The translations under genes and the position numbers were made by a program. Below are positions 34,072-42,168 of a DNA stretch of 56,130 nt, piece by piece. This DNA is from JANXYW01 sp964458665 (GTDB taxonomy: Bacteria > Chloroflexota > Dehalococcoidia > DSTF01 > JACRBR01), in NCBI GenBank assembly GCA_964458665.1, contig CAYWOO010000043.1, positions 1 through 56,130 on the forward strand. Direction: 5' to 3'. The notes below the pieces were generated by a model. It made no database searches. It was not told the DNA's origin and saw only the letters and a list, made by a program, of their open reading frames with translations. Within the stretch, counting starts at the first letter, position 1; every line of letters starts with the position of its first letter.

Positions 34072-34458
34072 ATGGCGAAGGTAGAAGAGGCGTTTGACGT
34101 GATCAAGGGCATGACGATCCTTGAGCTGCGGGACCTGAACAAGAAGATCGAGGAAGAGTTCGGCATCACGGCGGCAGCGCCGGCGATGATGATGGCGCCA
34201 GGCATGATGGCGGGCGCTCCGGCCGCCGCGGCGGCCGAGGAAGAGAAGACCGAGTTCAACGTCATCCTCAAGGAGGCCGGCGCGAACAAGATCAACGTCA
34301 TCAAGGCGGTGCGCGAAGTGACGACGCTGGGTCTGAAGGAAGCGAAGGACCTGGTCGAGAGCGCGCCAGTGACGGTCAAGGAAGGCATCGCGAAGGCGGA
34401 TGCCGAGGCCGTGAAGGCGAAGCTGACCGAAGCGGGCGCGACCGTCGAGCTGAGCTAA
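34072..34458 (+). CDS. rplL: Ribosomal protein L7/L12
   Basis: 128 residues. N-terminal dimerisation helices (VIKGMTILELRDLNKKIEEEFGI), an Ala/Met-rich hinge, and the factor-binding domain EKTEFNVILKEAGANKINVIKAVREVTTLGLKEAKDLVESAP. AGGAGG 6 nt upstream decides this start over an in-frame ATG 57 nt earlier. No rpoB follows. Confidence 0.97.
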   Translation: MAKVEEAFDVIKGMTILELRDLNKKIEEEFGITAAAPAMMMAPGMMAGAPAAAAAEEEKTEFNVILKEAGANKINVIKAVREVTTLGLKEAKDLVESAPVTVKEGIAKADAEAVKAKLTEAGATVELS

Positions 34459-34485
34459 CAGCGCGGTTTCCACCGCAGAGACATC

Positions 34486-34530
34486 GAGACACCCACGAGC
34501 GGCTTCGGCTTGGCGTGGGTGTCTCTCTTT
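34486..34530 (+). terminator. Strong terminator after rplL
   Basis: GAGACACCCACG pairs perfectly with CGTGGGTGTCTC around a 16-nt loop that is itself GC-rich, followed by TCTTT. Confidence 0.85.
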
Positions 34531-35397
34531 GTGTGTGGTTGGGATCAGCACCGTAGGGGCGCACGGCTGTGCGCCCCGGTACTGCAAACACAGCGCGTTC
34601 GAACGCTGCGCCCCACACGCGGCGCGCTACCGCGTGCCGCTACGGCTTTCGGGTCGCCAGGCGATTGCCCGCGTACGCCGCGGCAATCGTGAGGGCAACG
34701 GTGCCGAGCGCGCCCTGACGTGGCAGCTTGCCCAGGTACGCCGTCGTGAGAGCGGCGTCGACGAGATCGGCCGCCACGCCCGCGCGGAGCCACATCTTCG
34801 CGGGCTCGCCGGACGCGAGTGCCGCCCCCGCGCTTTCGCTGGTGACGCCCAGCAGTTTGGCTGCGCCAGCAAGGTCTGTAGCATGGATTCAGGCGAGAGC
34901 ATGGCTTGCTGCAGTGCCGCTCCACAGAATCCTGTCGCCCACGTCACGGCCGGAACTACAGGCGTGAAAAAACACAAAACTGCGATTCGATGTCGCTTAT
35001 GGCGCAGAGCCCCGGCAATAGATATCTGCGAAGGGTGACGCGACACGAGGCATCAGTCTCGGGCACGACGCACAGCCGGGGACGGCTGTGCCACTCTTTG
35101 ATCGTGGTGGGCCGGAGGGGTTTGGCGGCCGGACGGCCCGTAGAGCGTCTGGCCGGAGCCTTGGCGCGTGACAGACTAGTTGCGTTTTGCAGGCTACGTA
35201 ACGTCTCGCGATAACGACATCCCCTCCGGGCGGTCGCTCTGCGTGAATCAACCACTCGCCGCGGGTCATGTCAAGTCACGACATAATTTCGATCATCTTG
35301 ACCGATTATGTGCGGCGCTAAAGGCGATACACCTTTACAATGTGGGCAACGTCCTGGTGTGGCATCCTCGCCACCACAAACTGACTGAAAACAGAAT
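34531..35397. other. Long gap with repeats and a gene remnant
   Basis: Contains GTAG palindromes at 34553-34577 and about 34620-34645, a membrane-protein-like remnant (34640-34888, -), and a CACAGCCGGGGACGGCTGTG element (35071-35096). 35280-35397 is comparatively A+T-rich and may hold a promoter for the downstream gene (TTGACC at 35298), but no -10 fits standard spacing. Confidence 0.55.
34640..34888 (-). pseudogene. Remnant of a small membrane protein
   Basis: On the - strand this frame reads TDLAGAAKLLGVTSESAGAA then KMWLRAGVAADLVDAALTTA and AYLGKL...TVALTIAAAYAGNR before a TAG. It looks protein-like (one or two membrane segments), but there is no start codon: a stop precedes it, and the possible start continues in another frame. 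A GTAG palindrome touches its 3' end. Decayed gene is my reading; it could be chance. Confidence 0.35.
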
Positions 35398-36927
35398 ATG
35401 AAGTACCCGATAACCGTGACCGCGGACGGGTATGCCTTGCGCCGACCGCGCATTGCCACGTCGCTGGCTATCAGCGACATGTGGCGATTCGTCGTGCGGC
35501 ATTGGGGCTTGCTCGCCGCGCTCACCATTACCTTCATCGTGCATGCGCCTACGCTGCGATACTTTTTTGCTGGCGACGATTTCGTCGTGCTCGGCAGCAT
35601 CGAGTACCTCGGCGGTAAGCAGTATCTCATCGATACGCTGCGCATGGACGACATCGTGCCGAACTGGCGTCCGCTGACGGCCGTCGTCTACACGGCCGAG
35701 TGGAAGATGTTCGGTCTGAACGCCACCGGCTGGCGTTCGGTGAATCTCGGCGTACACCTTGCGACACTGGTGGTGATGTACGCGCTCGTTACCCGCGTGA
35801 CCAAGCGGCAGGCGATCGGCGCGATCGCGGCGATCATCTTCGGCGTCTCCGGCGCGCATGTCGATACCGTGACGTACATCACGGCGCTGCCGCACGTGCT
35901 GGCAACGTTCTTCGTGCTGGCGTCGCTGCTGGCGATCATTGCGTACGCGCAGGATGGGGAGCGGAACGCGGGGGCGTACGCGCTGTCGTTCGGGCTGTTC
36001 GTGCTGGCGTTCCTGACGAACGAGGGATCGTTTGTGTACGCGCCCGTGATCGTCGCGGCGTACGCGCTGTTCTCGCAGCGATGGCGCAGAGCGCCGCTGC
36101 GGCTCGCGGCGCACGCGCTGCCGTTCGCGGCGCTGGCAATCGGATGGCTGGCGTACTACGAGGTGTTTCCGAACCCGCAGTTGAAGTTCGATGGCTACTA
36201 CTGGGGCGCGCACGTCTTCACGAACTACGGCGTCTACCTGTCGTTCATCGCGTTCCCGTCGCACGCAATTCCGCTGGCGCCGGACGCTACGCGGTGGATC
36301 ATCGCCGGGTTGATGCTGGCGCTCTCTGCGGTCGTGCTGGTGCGGGGATCGAACATCGCGCGCGTCGCGGTTGGTGGCATGCTGCTGGCAATCCTGCCGT
36401 ACGCACCGGTGAGCATCTGGACGGCATCGCGATACACGTACACAGCGGTGGCATTTTTCGCGCCCGTTGCGGCGATTGCTTCGTACGTGGTGTTCGATCA
36501 CGTGCGTGGCGCGCATCGAATGCTGCGTGTGCCGGCGACCGTGGTGGCGCTGCTGTTCGTCGGCGCGGTTGCGGGACTGTACGGATGGCAGACGTACGCA
36601 CAGGATTCGCACGCCGGCCGCGACACGGCGCGCTGGCAGCAGCTGGTCGATGAGTTGCGGGCGAACTACAGCAGCGTACCGCCGGGCACGACGATCTACA
36701 TCGTGGATGGGCCATGGACCAATCCCATGGAGCAGTACACGTGGGTGCCTTCGGTAGCGCGCGCACTGTATGGCGATGCCGCGGCGTTTGATTTGCCGCG
36801 TGCGGCATACGTGCAGGATCCACCGAACACGGAGAACGCGCTGTTCCTGGAGTGGACGCCATCCGGCTTGCGGCCGGTGCCGGCACAGCAGGTCGTGACG
36901 CCGGTCACGTCCGCGAAGGCTCCGTAG
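35398..36927 (+). CDS. Polytopic membrane glycosyltransferase-like protein (GT-C fold)
   Basis: 509 residues, about 10 membrane helices. The first periplasmic loop FAGDDFVVLGSIEYL carries the acidic pair typical of GT-C enzymes that use lipid-linked sugars, and WRPLTAVVYTAEWKMFGLNATGWRSVNLGVHL is common in this group. The C-terminal 100 residues are soluble. The substrate is unknown. There is no clear ribosome-binding site. Confidence 0.72.
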   Translation: MKYPITVTADGYALRRPRIATSLAISDMWRFVVRHWGLLAALTITFIVHAPTLRYFFAGDDFVVLGSIEYLGGKQYLIDTLRMDDIVPNWRPLTAVVYTAEWKMFGLNATGWRSVNLGVHLATLVVMYALVTRVTKRQAIGAIAAIIFGVSGAHVDTVTYITALPHVLATFFVLASLLAIIAYAQDGERNAGAYALSFGLFVLAFLTNEGSFVYAPVIVAAYALFSQRWRRAPLRLAAHALPFAALAIGWLAYYEVFPNPQLKFDGYYWGAHVFTNYGVYLSFIAFPSHAIPLAPDATRWIIAGLMLALSAVVLVRGSNIARVAVGGMLLAILPYAPVSIWTASRYTYTAVAFFAPVAAIASYVVFDHVRGAHRMLRVPATVVALLFVGAVAGLYGWQTYAQDSHAGRDTARWQQLVDELRANYSSVPPGTTIYIVDGPWTNPMEQYTWVPSVARALYGDAAAFDLPRAAYVQDPPNTENALFLEWTPSGLRPVPAQQVVTPVTSAKAP

Positions 36928-36949
36928 TCGCTCACGCGGCGCACCGCAG

Positions 36950-37846
36950 CTACGTCTGCTCGGCAGCCCACAACGGCGAAGACGCCTTCATCAGGCGCAG
37001 CATCATGATCATGGACGCGATGTCGCGCCCGTTGTCCGGCTCCCGCAGCACGCTCTCGTACCAGACGTATTCGGACTTTGGGGTATCGCCGACGGCGAGG
37101 ATCTTGCCGGCGACCGCGTACTCGCGTTCGATGAAGACGGGGCCGTTGAGGTGGCGCACCTCGATCGCACCGAAGAGTCCGACCGCCTTGCCCCGCACCA
37201 GCCCGAGCGCCGCCTCAACAGGCCGCATCACGTGGACGACCAGGCCGGGATTCGCTACCGGGCCGCCCCACGGCGATGCGTCGACGTACCACGGCAGCGG
37301 CTCGGTGAGTACGCGTTGGCGCGCTGCGGCCTCCTTTCGATTGAGGCGCGTCGGCACGGGACCGGCTTCATCGCCGGCGTGGAGATGAGCAAACATCCGC
37401 AGCTCGCCGTTCGTGCGCGGCCCGGCGACCTTGGCACGCAACTGAGACGGCTCGAGCGGCTTGCCGATCGACGCCGTACCCTCGAGCACCTGCGTGCCGT
37501 GCTTGTCTTCCATCCAGACGCCCACCTGCGCGTCGGCGAGGCCGACTGCGGGTGCATGCACGAACGCGCGCACGGGTTCGCTGTCGGTGGTGGCGTTGCG
37601 GAAGTACGTGGAGAGGCCGCCCGTTTCGAACCAGCGCTGACCGAACGCGCGAAGCAACAATGGCGGGAACTGCTCCATGTGAATCGAGCCCGCAACGGTT
37701 CCGCCGCGGAAGCCGAGCGGCTTCGCGGTCGCGTCGTCGTGGATGCTTCCGCGGACAGCCGCCGACGTGTTCCGGGGCTGCCGCCACGGGCCTGTGAGGA
37801 CGCCGTCCTGCTCGATGATGTCCGTCGTCGTCGTTTCGGTTGTCAT
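36950..37846 (-). CDS. Hotdog-fold (MaoC-like) protein
   Basis: 298 residues. SIHDDATAKPLGFRGGTVAGSIHMEQF resembles the hydratase-like hotdog entry motif, and a second hotdog-like half follows (PVFIEREYAVAGKILAVGDTPKSEYVWYES). Double-hotdog proteins of this kind handle acyl-CoA or related thioesters. Catalytic Asp/His are not placed with confidence. It converges with the GT-C gene, 22 bp apart. Confidence 0.6.
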   Translation of the reverse strand: MTTETTTTDIIEQDGVLTGPWRQPRNTSAAVRGSIHDDATAKPLGFRGGTVAGSIHMEQFPPLLLRAFGQRWFETGGLSTYFRNATTDSEPVRAFVHAPAVGLADAQVGVWMEDKHGTQVLEGTASIGKPLEPSQLRAKVAGPRTNGELRMFAHLHAGDEAGPVPTRLNRKEAAARQRVLTEPLPWYVDASPWGGPVANPGLVVHVMRPVEAALGLVRGKAVGLFGAIEVRHLNGPVFIEREYAVAGKILAVGDTPKSEYVWYESVLREPDNGRDIASMIMMLRLMKASSPLWAAEQT

Positions 37847-37952
37847 GTCGCGCCTCCGGGTTCGTCGCTGTCCGTCGAGGTCACTATTCTACGCCTTAAG
37901 CGGCGTGTTGCGCGCGTCTTTCTGTCCGAACGCGCCTCAACGCGGCGTGGAG

Positions 37953-37980
37953 GCCGCGCGGGCTGGAGAGCCCGCGCTAC
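37953..37980. repeat. GTAG-REP, family A-like, inverted
   Basis: GCCGCGCGGGCT-GGAG-AGCCCGCGCTAC. Lies in the 289-bp divergent gap before folE, which also contains GTTGGAGG-type phrases (38029-38055). Confidence 0.85.
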
Positions 37981-38123
37981 CGAGGCGGGAAATTGCTTCG
38001 CCACCTCCGGAATCCGTTGTCCAGCCTCCTCTCTCCAACTTCCAACCTCCACCTGGCTCTGCTAGCATTTCTACAGTGCTATCTTTCCTCTCCCACCACC
38101 GATAGGCGGCACACACGGGACGG

Positions 38124-38129
38124 TATCCT
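38124..38129 (+). promoter_or_regulatory. -10 element of a leaderless folE transcript
   Basis: TATCCT ends 6 nt before the folE ATG, so transcription should start at or next to the A of ATG. No ribosome-binding site is present. Confidence 0.5.
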
Positions 38130-38135
38130 GTAGTT

Positions 38136-38732
38136 ATGACCATAGAACAGACACGCGTCGCGAAGCTGGCTGGCCCAGTCGACCTGGACCGGGTGCAGCG
38201 GGCGATGCGCGAGATCATCGAAGCCGTGGGCGAGAATCCGGAGCGCGAGGGGCTGCTGGGCACGCCGGAGCGCGTGGCCCGGATGTATATGGAGCTGTTC
38301 GAGGGCCTGCGAACAGATCCAGCGAAGCTGCTGAGTGTTGGGTTTGAGGTCGGCCACGACGAGATGGTGATCCTCAAAGACATCCCGTTTTACAGCATCT
38401 GCGAGCACCACTTCATGCCGTTTCACGGCGTTGTTGCCGTGGGCTACATCCCGGACGGCCGCGTCGTTGGGCTGAGCAAATTGGCGCGGCTGGTGGACGC
38501 GTATGCGCACCGGCCGCAGATCCAGGAGCAGCTCACCAGCCAGATCGCTGACACCTTGATGGAGTCGCTGCGGCCTGATGGCGTCGCCGTAGTGATCGAG
38601 GCGGAGCATCTATGTATGACGGCGCGCGGCGCGAAGAAGCCGGGGAGCCGGATGGTGACATCGGCCACGCGCGGCACCTTCCGCGAAAGCAATGTGACGC
38701 GCGCGGAGTTCCTCTCGCTGGTGCGCGGCTGA
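38136..38732 (+). CDS. folE: GTP cyclohydrolase I
   Basis: 198 residues. It opens GTP to dihydroneopterin triphosphate, first step of folate synthesis. PEREGLLGTPERVARMY, SICEHHFMPFHG with zinc ligands, GLSKLARLV, and LCMTARGAKKPGSRMVTSATRG are the family blocks. The stop overlaps the next ATG (TGATG), so the GNAT gene is coupled. Confidence 0.97.
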   Translation: MTIEQTRVAKLAGPVDLDRVQRAMREIIEAVGENPEREGLLGTPERVARMYMELFEGLRTDPAKLLSVGFEVGHDEMVILKDIPFYSICEHHFMPFHGVVAVGYIPDGRVVGLSKLARLVDAYAHRPQIQEQLTSQIADTLMESLRPDGVAVVIEAEHLCMTARGAKKPGSRMVTSATRGTFRESNVTRAEFLSLVRG

Positions 38733-39721
38733 TGGGCGACCTTTCGGTCCACGATGAGGAGTTTGAGCGCGTGAGCGGCGAGTGGGCGGGCCTGATTGCC
38801 CAGACCCCGGACCCCATCCCGTTCGCGACGCCGGCCTGGCAACGTGTTTGGCTGAAGCACTTCCAGGCGGGGCGCGATCTGCGGCTGCTGACGGCGCGTG
38901 ACGGCGAGCGGCTGATCGGCGTTGCGCCGTTCATCTGTGACGGCGACCATGCCGAGTTCGTCGGCCACTATTCGATCTGCGATTACCTGGATGCCGTGGT
39001 GACGCCGGGGTTCGAGCCGCAGTTCTTCGCCTCGATCCTTGGGCGCCTCGCGGATCAGGGCGCGAAGACGATCGATCTGCGCGGACTGCGCCTCGAGACG
39101 CCGACGCTTGCGGCCGTGACGGCGGCGGCGCCCGGCGCGGGGTTTGCGGTGGCCCGCGAAAACGAAGCGCTATCGCCAAAGGTCTGCCTGCCGGGCAGCT
39201 GGGACGAGTACTTGGGCACGCTTTCAAAGAAAGACCGCCACGAGTTGCGGCGGAAGCTGCGCCGGCTGGACACGGCCGGCGGCGACGTCGTGCTGAAGGT
39301 TGTCACGGAGGCGGCCGAAGCGGCCACTGAGCTGGACACGCTGTTCCACCTGATGCGGATCAGTTCCCATCATAAGGAGGAGTTCCTCGACCGGCCGGGC
39401 ATGGAGGCGTTCTTCCGCGAGATGACGGCGACGATGGCCGCGGAAGGGATGCTGCGCTTCTACTTCTTGACGTTCGATGGCGAGGCCGTGGCCTCCGTGC
39501 TGAACTTCGATCTGGGGGGGCAGCTGTACATGTACAATAGCGGCTACGACCCCGCGTATTCGCACTATGCGGTCGGCCTCATGTCAAAGACGCTGCTGAT
39601 CAAAGACGCGATCGAGAACGGCCGCCGGTGCGTGGACTTCCTGCGCGGCGATGAGGCCTACAAGTACGACCTCGGCGGCAAGGATCAGCAGGTGTACCGA
39701 CTGGTGCTGACGAAGAGCTGA
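38732..39721 (+). CDS. GNAT-type acetyltransferase (BioF2/CelD-like)
   Basis: 329 residues. DPIPFATPAWQRVWLKHFQ and LSKKDRHELRRKLRRL near the middle, followed by FFREMTATMAAEGMLRFYFLTFDGEAVASVLNFDLGGQLYMYNSGYDPAYSHYAVG, form the double-GNAT pattern of CelD/BcsL/FemAB-like proteins. Their acceptors are usually envelope polysaccharide or peptides; unknown here. Start set by overlap with the folE stop. Confidence 0.82.
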   Translation: MGDLSVHDEEFERVSGEWAGLIAQTPDPIPFATPAWQRVWLKHFQAGRDLRLLTARDGERLIGVAPFICDGDHAEFVGHYSICDYLDAVVTPGFEPQFFASILGRLADQGAKTIDLRGLRLETPTLAAVTAAAPGAGFAVARENEALSPKVCLPGSWDEYLGTLSKKDRHELRRKLRRLDTAGGDVVLKVVTEAAEAATELDTLFHLMRISSHHKEEFLDRPGMEAFFREMTATMAAEGMLRFYFLTFDGEAVASVLNFDLGGQLYMYNSGYDPAYSHYAVGLMSKTLLIKDAIENGRRCVDFLRGDEAYKYDLGGKDQQVYRLVLTKS

Positions 39722-39815
39722 GTCGGCTGCTCGAGACCTCACGCTCGCCACGGCGAGCAGGAAGTCCACGCATCGGGCACCCCTCTCCGCCCGGCGGAGA
39801 GGGGAAGGACATGGA

Positions 39816-41081
39816 ATGACATCTACGCATGAGCCAGTGGCGATGACGCGGCACGGCGGGAAGCCGCGCCGAATCGCTGTACTCAGCGTACACACGTCGC
39901 CGTTGGCGTCGGCCGGCGGCGCTTCGGCCGGCGGAATGAACGTGTACGTGCGCGAGTTGAGCCAGGCGATGGGCGCTCGCGGGTATGTCGTCGATGTGTT
40001 CACGCGGCGCGAGTCGGCTGATGCGCCTGTTACGCAGCCGTTCGGGCCGAATACGCGCGTCATCAACATTGATGCGGGGCCTGTGGGGCCGCTCGAGAAA
40101 GAAGCGCTGACCGAACATCTCGACGAGTTCGAGGCGAACCTTTTGGCGTTCGTGGAGCGCGAGGGCGCCGTGTACGACATGGTGGCCAGTCACTACTGGA
40201 TGTCGGGCGAGGTGGCGATGCGACTGGCGGAGCGCTGGCAGGCGCCGCACGTCGCGATGTTTCACACGCTGGGCGAGGTGAAGAATCGCGCGCGGGCGAC
40301 GGAGCACGAGCCGGCATCGCGCATCGAAGCGGAGCGCCGGATCGCGACGACGGCGGACCGCATCGTGGTGGCGAGCGCGCACGAGAAGCACCTGCTGACG
40401 GCGCTGTATGGCGCGGACGTTGGGCGCATCGAAGTGGTGCCGTGCGGTATCGATCTGGAACTCTTTTCACCGATGGAGAAGGAAGTCGCCCGCCGGAAGC
40501 TGGGGCTGAAGGACGGCGAGCGCGTCATCCTCTTCGTCGGGCGCATCGAGCCGTTGAAGGGCATCGACATTCTGATCAGCGCGGCGGCGCAGATGCACGA
40601 AGACGAGAACTTCATCGTGCTGATCGTCGGCGGCGGCGGGCGCGCGACCGCCGAGATCGAGCAGCTGCACGCACAGGCGGCAGCGCTCGGCGTCGACCAC
40701 CACATCTCGTTCGAGGGCGCGGTCGACCACAGCCGGCTGCCGCTGTACTACAACGCCGCCGACGTCTGCGTGGTGCCGTCCTACTACGAGAGCTTCGGCT
40801 TGGTGGCGGTGGAGTCGATGGCGTGCGGCACGCCCGTGGTGGCATCGCGCGTCGGCGGGCTGACGACGACGGTACGGGACGGCGAGACCGGCTACCTGAT
40901 CCCGTGGCGCTGCCCGGAGCCGTTCGCCGAGCGGCTGGAGCTGCTGCTGGACAACGACGAGCTGCGCGCATCGTTCGGCCGCGCGGGCCGCGAAGCGGTC
41001 GAGCGCTTCCGCTGGGCGAACGTCGCGGATGCGGTGGGGGCGCTGTATGAATCGCTGCTGGTGCGTGGCACGATTTCCTAG
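39816..41081 (+). CDS. Glycosyltransferase family 4 (MshA-like)
   Basis: 421 residues, GT-B fold. SAGGASAGGMNVYVRELSQAMGARGY and FGPNTRVINIDAGP resemble D-inositol-3-phosphate glycosyltransferase (MshA) and sucrose-phosphate synthase-like enzymes. The donor-site block FVGRIEPLKGIDILI and EX7E PSYYESFGLVAVESMACGTPVVASRVGG are intact. Acceptor not certain: mycothiol synthesis would need mshB/C elsewhere. The 94-bp gap before it holds a CCCTCTCCGC-CCGG-GCGGAGAGGG hairpin. Confidence 0.88.
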   Translation: MTSTHEPVAMTRHGGKPRRIAVLSVHTSPLASAGGASAGGMNVYVRELSQAMGARGYVVDVFTRRESADAPVTQPFGPNTRVINIDAGPVGPLEKEALTEHLDEFEANLLAFVEREGAVYDMVASHYWMSGEVAMRLAERWQAPHVAMFHTLGEVKNRARATEHEPASRIEAERRIATTADRIVVASAHEKHLLTALYGADVGRIEVVPCGIDLELFSPMEKEVARRKLGLKDGERVILFVGRIEPLKGIDILISAAAQMHEDENFIVLIVGGGGRATAEIEQLHAQAAALGVDHHISFEGAVDHSRLPLYYNAADVCVVPSYYESFGLVAVESMACGTPVVASRVGGLTTTVRDGETGYLIPWRCPEPFAERLELLLDNDELRASFGRAGREAVERFRWANVADAVGALYESLLVRGTIS

Positions 41082-41184
41082 GCGTTGGACCCGAGCAATT
41101 CACGAGGGTTGCTTCCGAGGCAGTATCGCTAGTTGTAGTGAGCCGTTGGAAGGGACGACAATTAGCAGAGAGGGAGGCCACAAC

Positions 41185-41307
41185 ATGGCGGAAGCGAAGC
41201 CAGTCGGACTTTCGACGCCCAAGATTGATCCTAAGAAGATAGAGCAGGCTGGCGAGCGCCTCATCCGGGAGAACATTGAATGGCTCAAGGAGATGGCGAA
41301 GAAGTAG
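41185..41307 (+). CDS. Small protein, 40 residues, unknown
   Basis: MAEAKPVGLSTPKIDPKKIE, then amphipathic helix QAGERLIRENIEWLKEMAKK. GGGAGG lies 7 nt before the ATG. No known family recognised. Two more tiny frames follow with overlaps, so it may be one of a small set or the first part of a frameshifted gene. Confidence 0.55.
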   Translation: MAEAKPVGLSTPKIDPKKIEQAGERLIRENIEWLKEMAKK

Positions 41308-41426
41308 TTCACGCAATTGAGCGCATCGTGCGCTCTTCGCGAGCCCTACACGACAACATCATCAAGGCATCTGGCGGCACCCTCGGCGAGGATGCCGCGA
41401 AGCTTTTCTCCGCCGTTTCTCGCTAG
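41280..41426 (+). CDS. Small protein, 48 residues, overlapping the previous one
   Basis: Reads MAQGDGEEVVHAIERIVRSS then RALHDNIIKASGGTLGEDAA and a KLFSAVSR end. GGGAGA lies 8 nt before its ATG, inside the previous gene; the overlap is 28 nt. It looks helical and protein-like. Not a family I know. Confidence 0.45.
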   Translation: MAQGDGEEVVHAIERIVRSSRALHDNIIKASGGTLGEDAAKLFSAVSR

Positions 41427-41489
41427 GTGGCCATTCCGGTAGAAGCCGTCGTTCTCGAACTCGAAAAGCTATTCGGGCCGAAGCGCTGA
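41427..41489 (+). CDS. Possible 20-residue ORF
   Basis: GTG directly after the previous TAG; reads MAIPVEAVVLELEKLFGPKR. In frame with the 48-residue ORF (the TAG separates them), so it may be a read-through extension or a chance frame. Confidence 0.25.
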   Translation: MAIPVEAVVLELEKLFGPKR

Positions 41490-41527
41490 GCGCCCTTTCC
41501 CTGGCCCGTCGCCATACCGCGAAGCTG

Positions 41528-41557
41528 TTGATCCGGGGCCCGGAGAGCCGATATACT
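41528..41557 (+). promoter_or_regulatory. Promoter for the A-type Fe-S protein gene
   Basis: TTGATC (41528-41533), 18 nt, TATACT (41552-41557). Just downstream, CAG-TACG-CTG gives a small dyad of unknown meaning. Confidence 0.6.
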
Positions 41558-41629
41558 CACAGTACGCTGTATTAATTCGCCCGGAAGGGTCACCGCTCAC
41601 CAAGAGCTGGCGGCCGGAAGGAGACCAGC

Positions 41630-42010
41630 ATGGTCCAGGAAGTCGAATCTGCCGTCGTAACGATTACCGACAAGGCTGCCGAGAAGGCTGTCGCGCTGCT
41701 GAAGGACCGTGGCATCGAGGACGGGGCTCTGCGCGTGTTTGTCGTCGGTGGCGGTTGCTCGGGCTACCAGTATGGGATGGCCATCGCGCAGGGGCGCGAA
41801 GAGGGTGACATCGTCATTGAGCAGGGCGGCGTAACGCTGCTGGTTGACCCGGAGAGCGCGCCGCTGATGCGGGGCGCAGAAGTCGACTACGTCGATGACC
41901 TGATGAAGTCGGGCTTCACGATCTTCAACCCGAACGCCACGAAGAGCTGCGCGTGCGGCTCCAGCTTCCAGACCGCCGAGGGCGGCGGGCAAGCAAAGAG
42001 CTGCTGCTAA
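41630..42010 (+). CDS. A-type iron-sulfur carrier (IscA/ErpA/HesB family)
   Basis: 126 residues. ITDKAAEKAVALLKDRG at the N-terminus, VVGGGCSGYQYGMA with the first cysteine, and KSCACGSSF with the CxC pair supply the three ligands that carry a [2Fe-2S] or [4Fe-4S] cluster to target proteins. GGAAGGAG precedes the ATG. It has its own promoter and terminator, so it is monocistronic. Confidence 0.92.
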   Translation: MVQEVESAVVTITDKAAEKAVALLKDRGIEDGALRVFVVGGGCSGYQYGMAIAQGREEGDIVIEQGGVTLLVDPESAPLMRGAEVDYVDDLMKSGFTIFNPNATKSCACGSSFQTAEGGGQAKSCC

Positions 42011-42042
42011 GCGGCGCTTTGGAAATCGGCAAACGTGATGAG

Positions 42043-42075
42043 AGGGTCTCGATTTCGAGGCCCTTTCTCTTTTTC
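42043..42075 (+). terminator. Terminator after the A-type Fe-S protein gene
   Basis: AGGG-T-CTCG-ATTT-CGAG-G-CCCT followed by TTCTCTTTTT. Confidence 0.75.
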
Positions 42076-42168
42076 CGAACTGCGGGTTGCCTCACCCTGG
42101 ATCTCCTGTGGGCGATCCTGTCCCTCTCCCTCAGGGGGAGAGGGATGTTGGGGACCGATACTAGGCGT

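Noticed and set aside
34529..35038. 169-residue + strand ORF after rplL
   Set aside because: Starts inside the terminator and runs over palindromes; no motifs.
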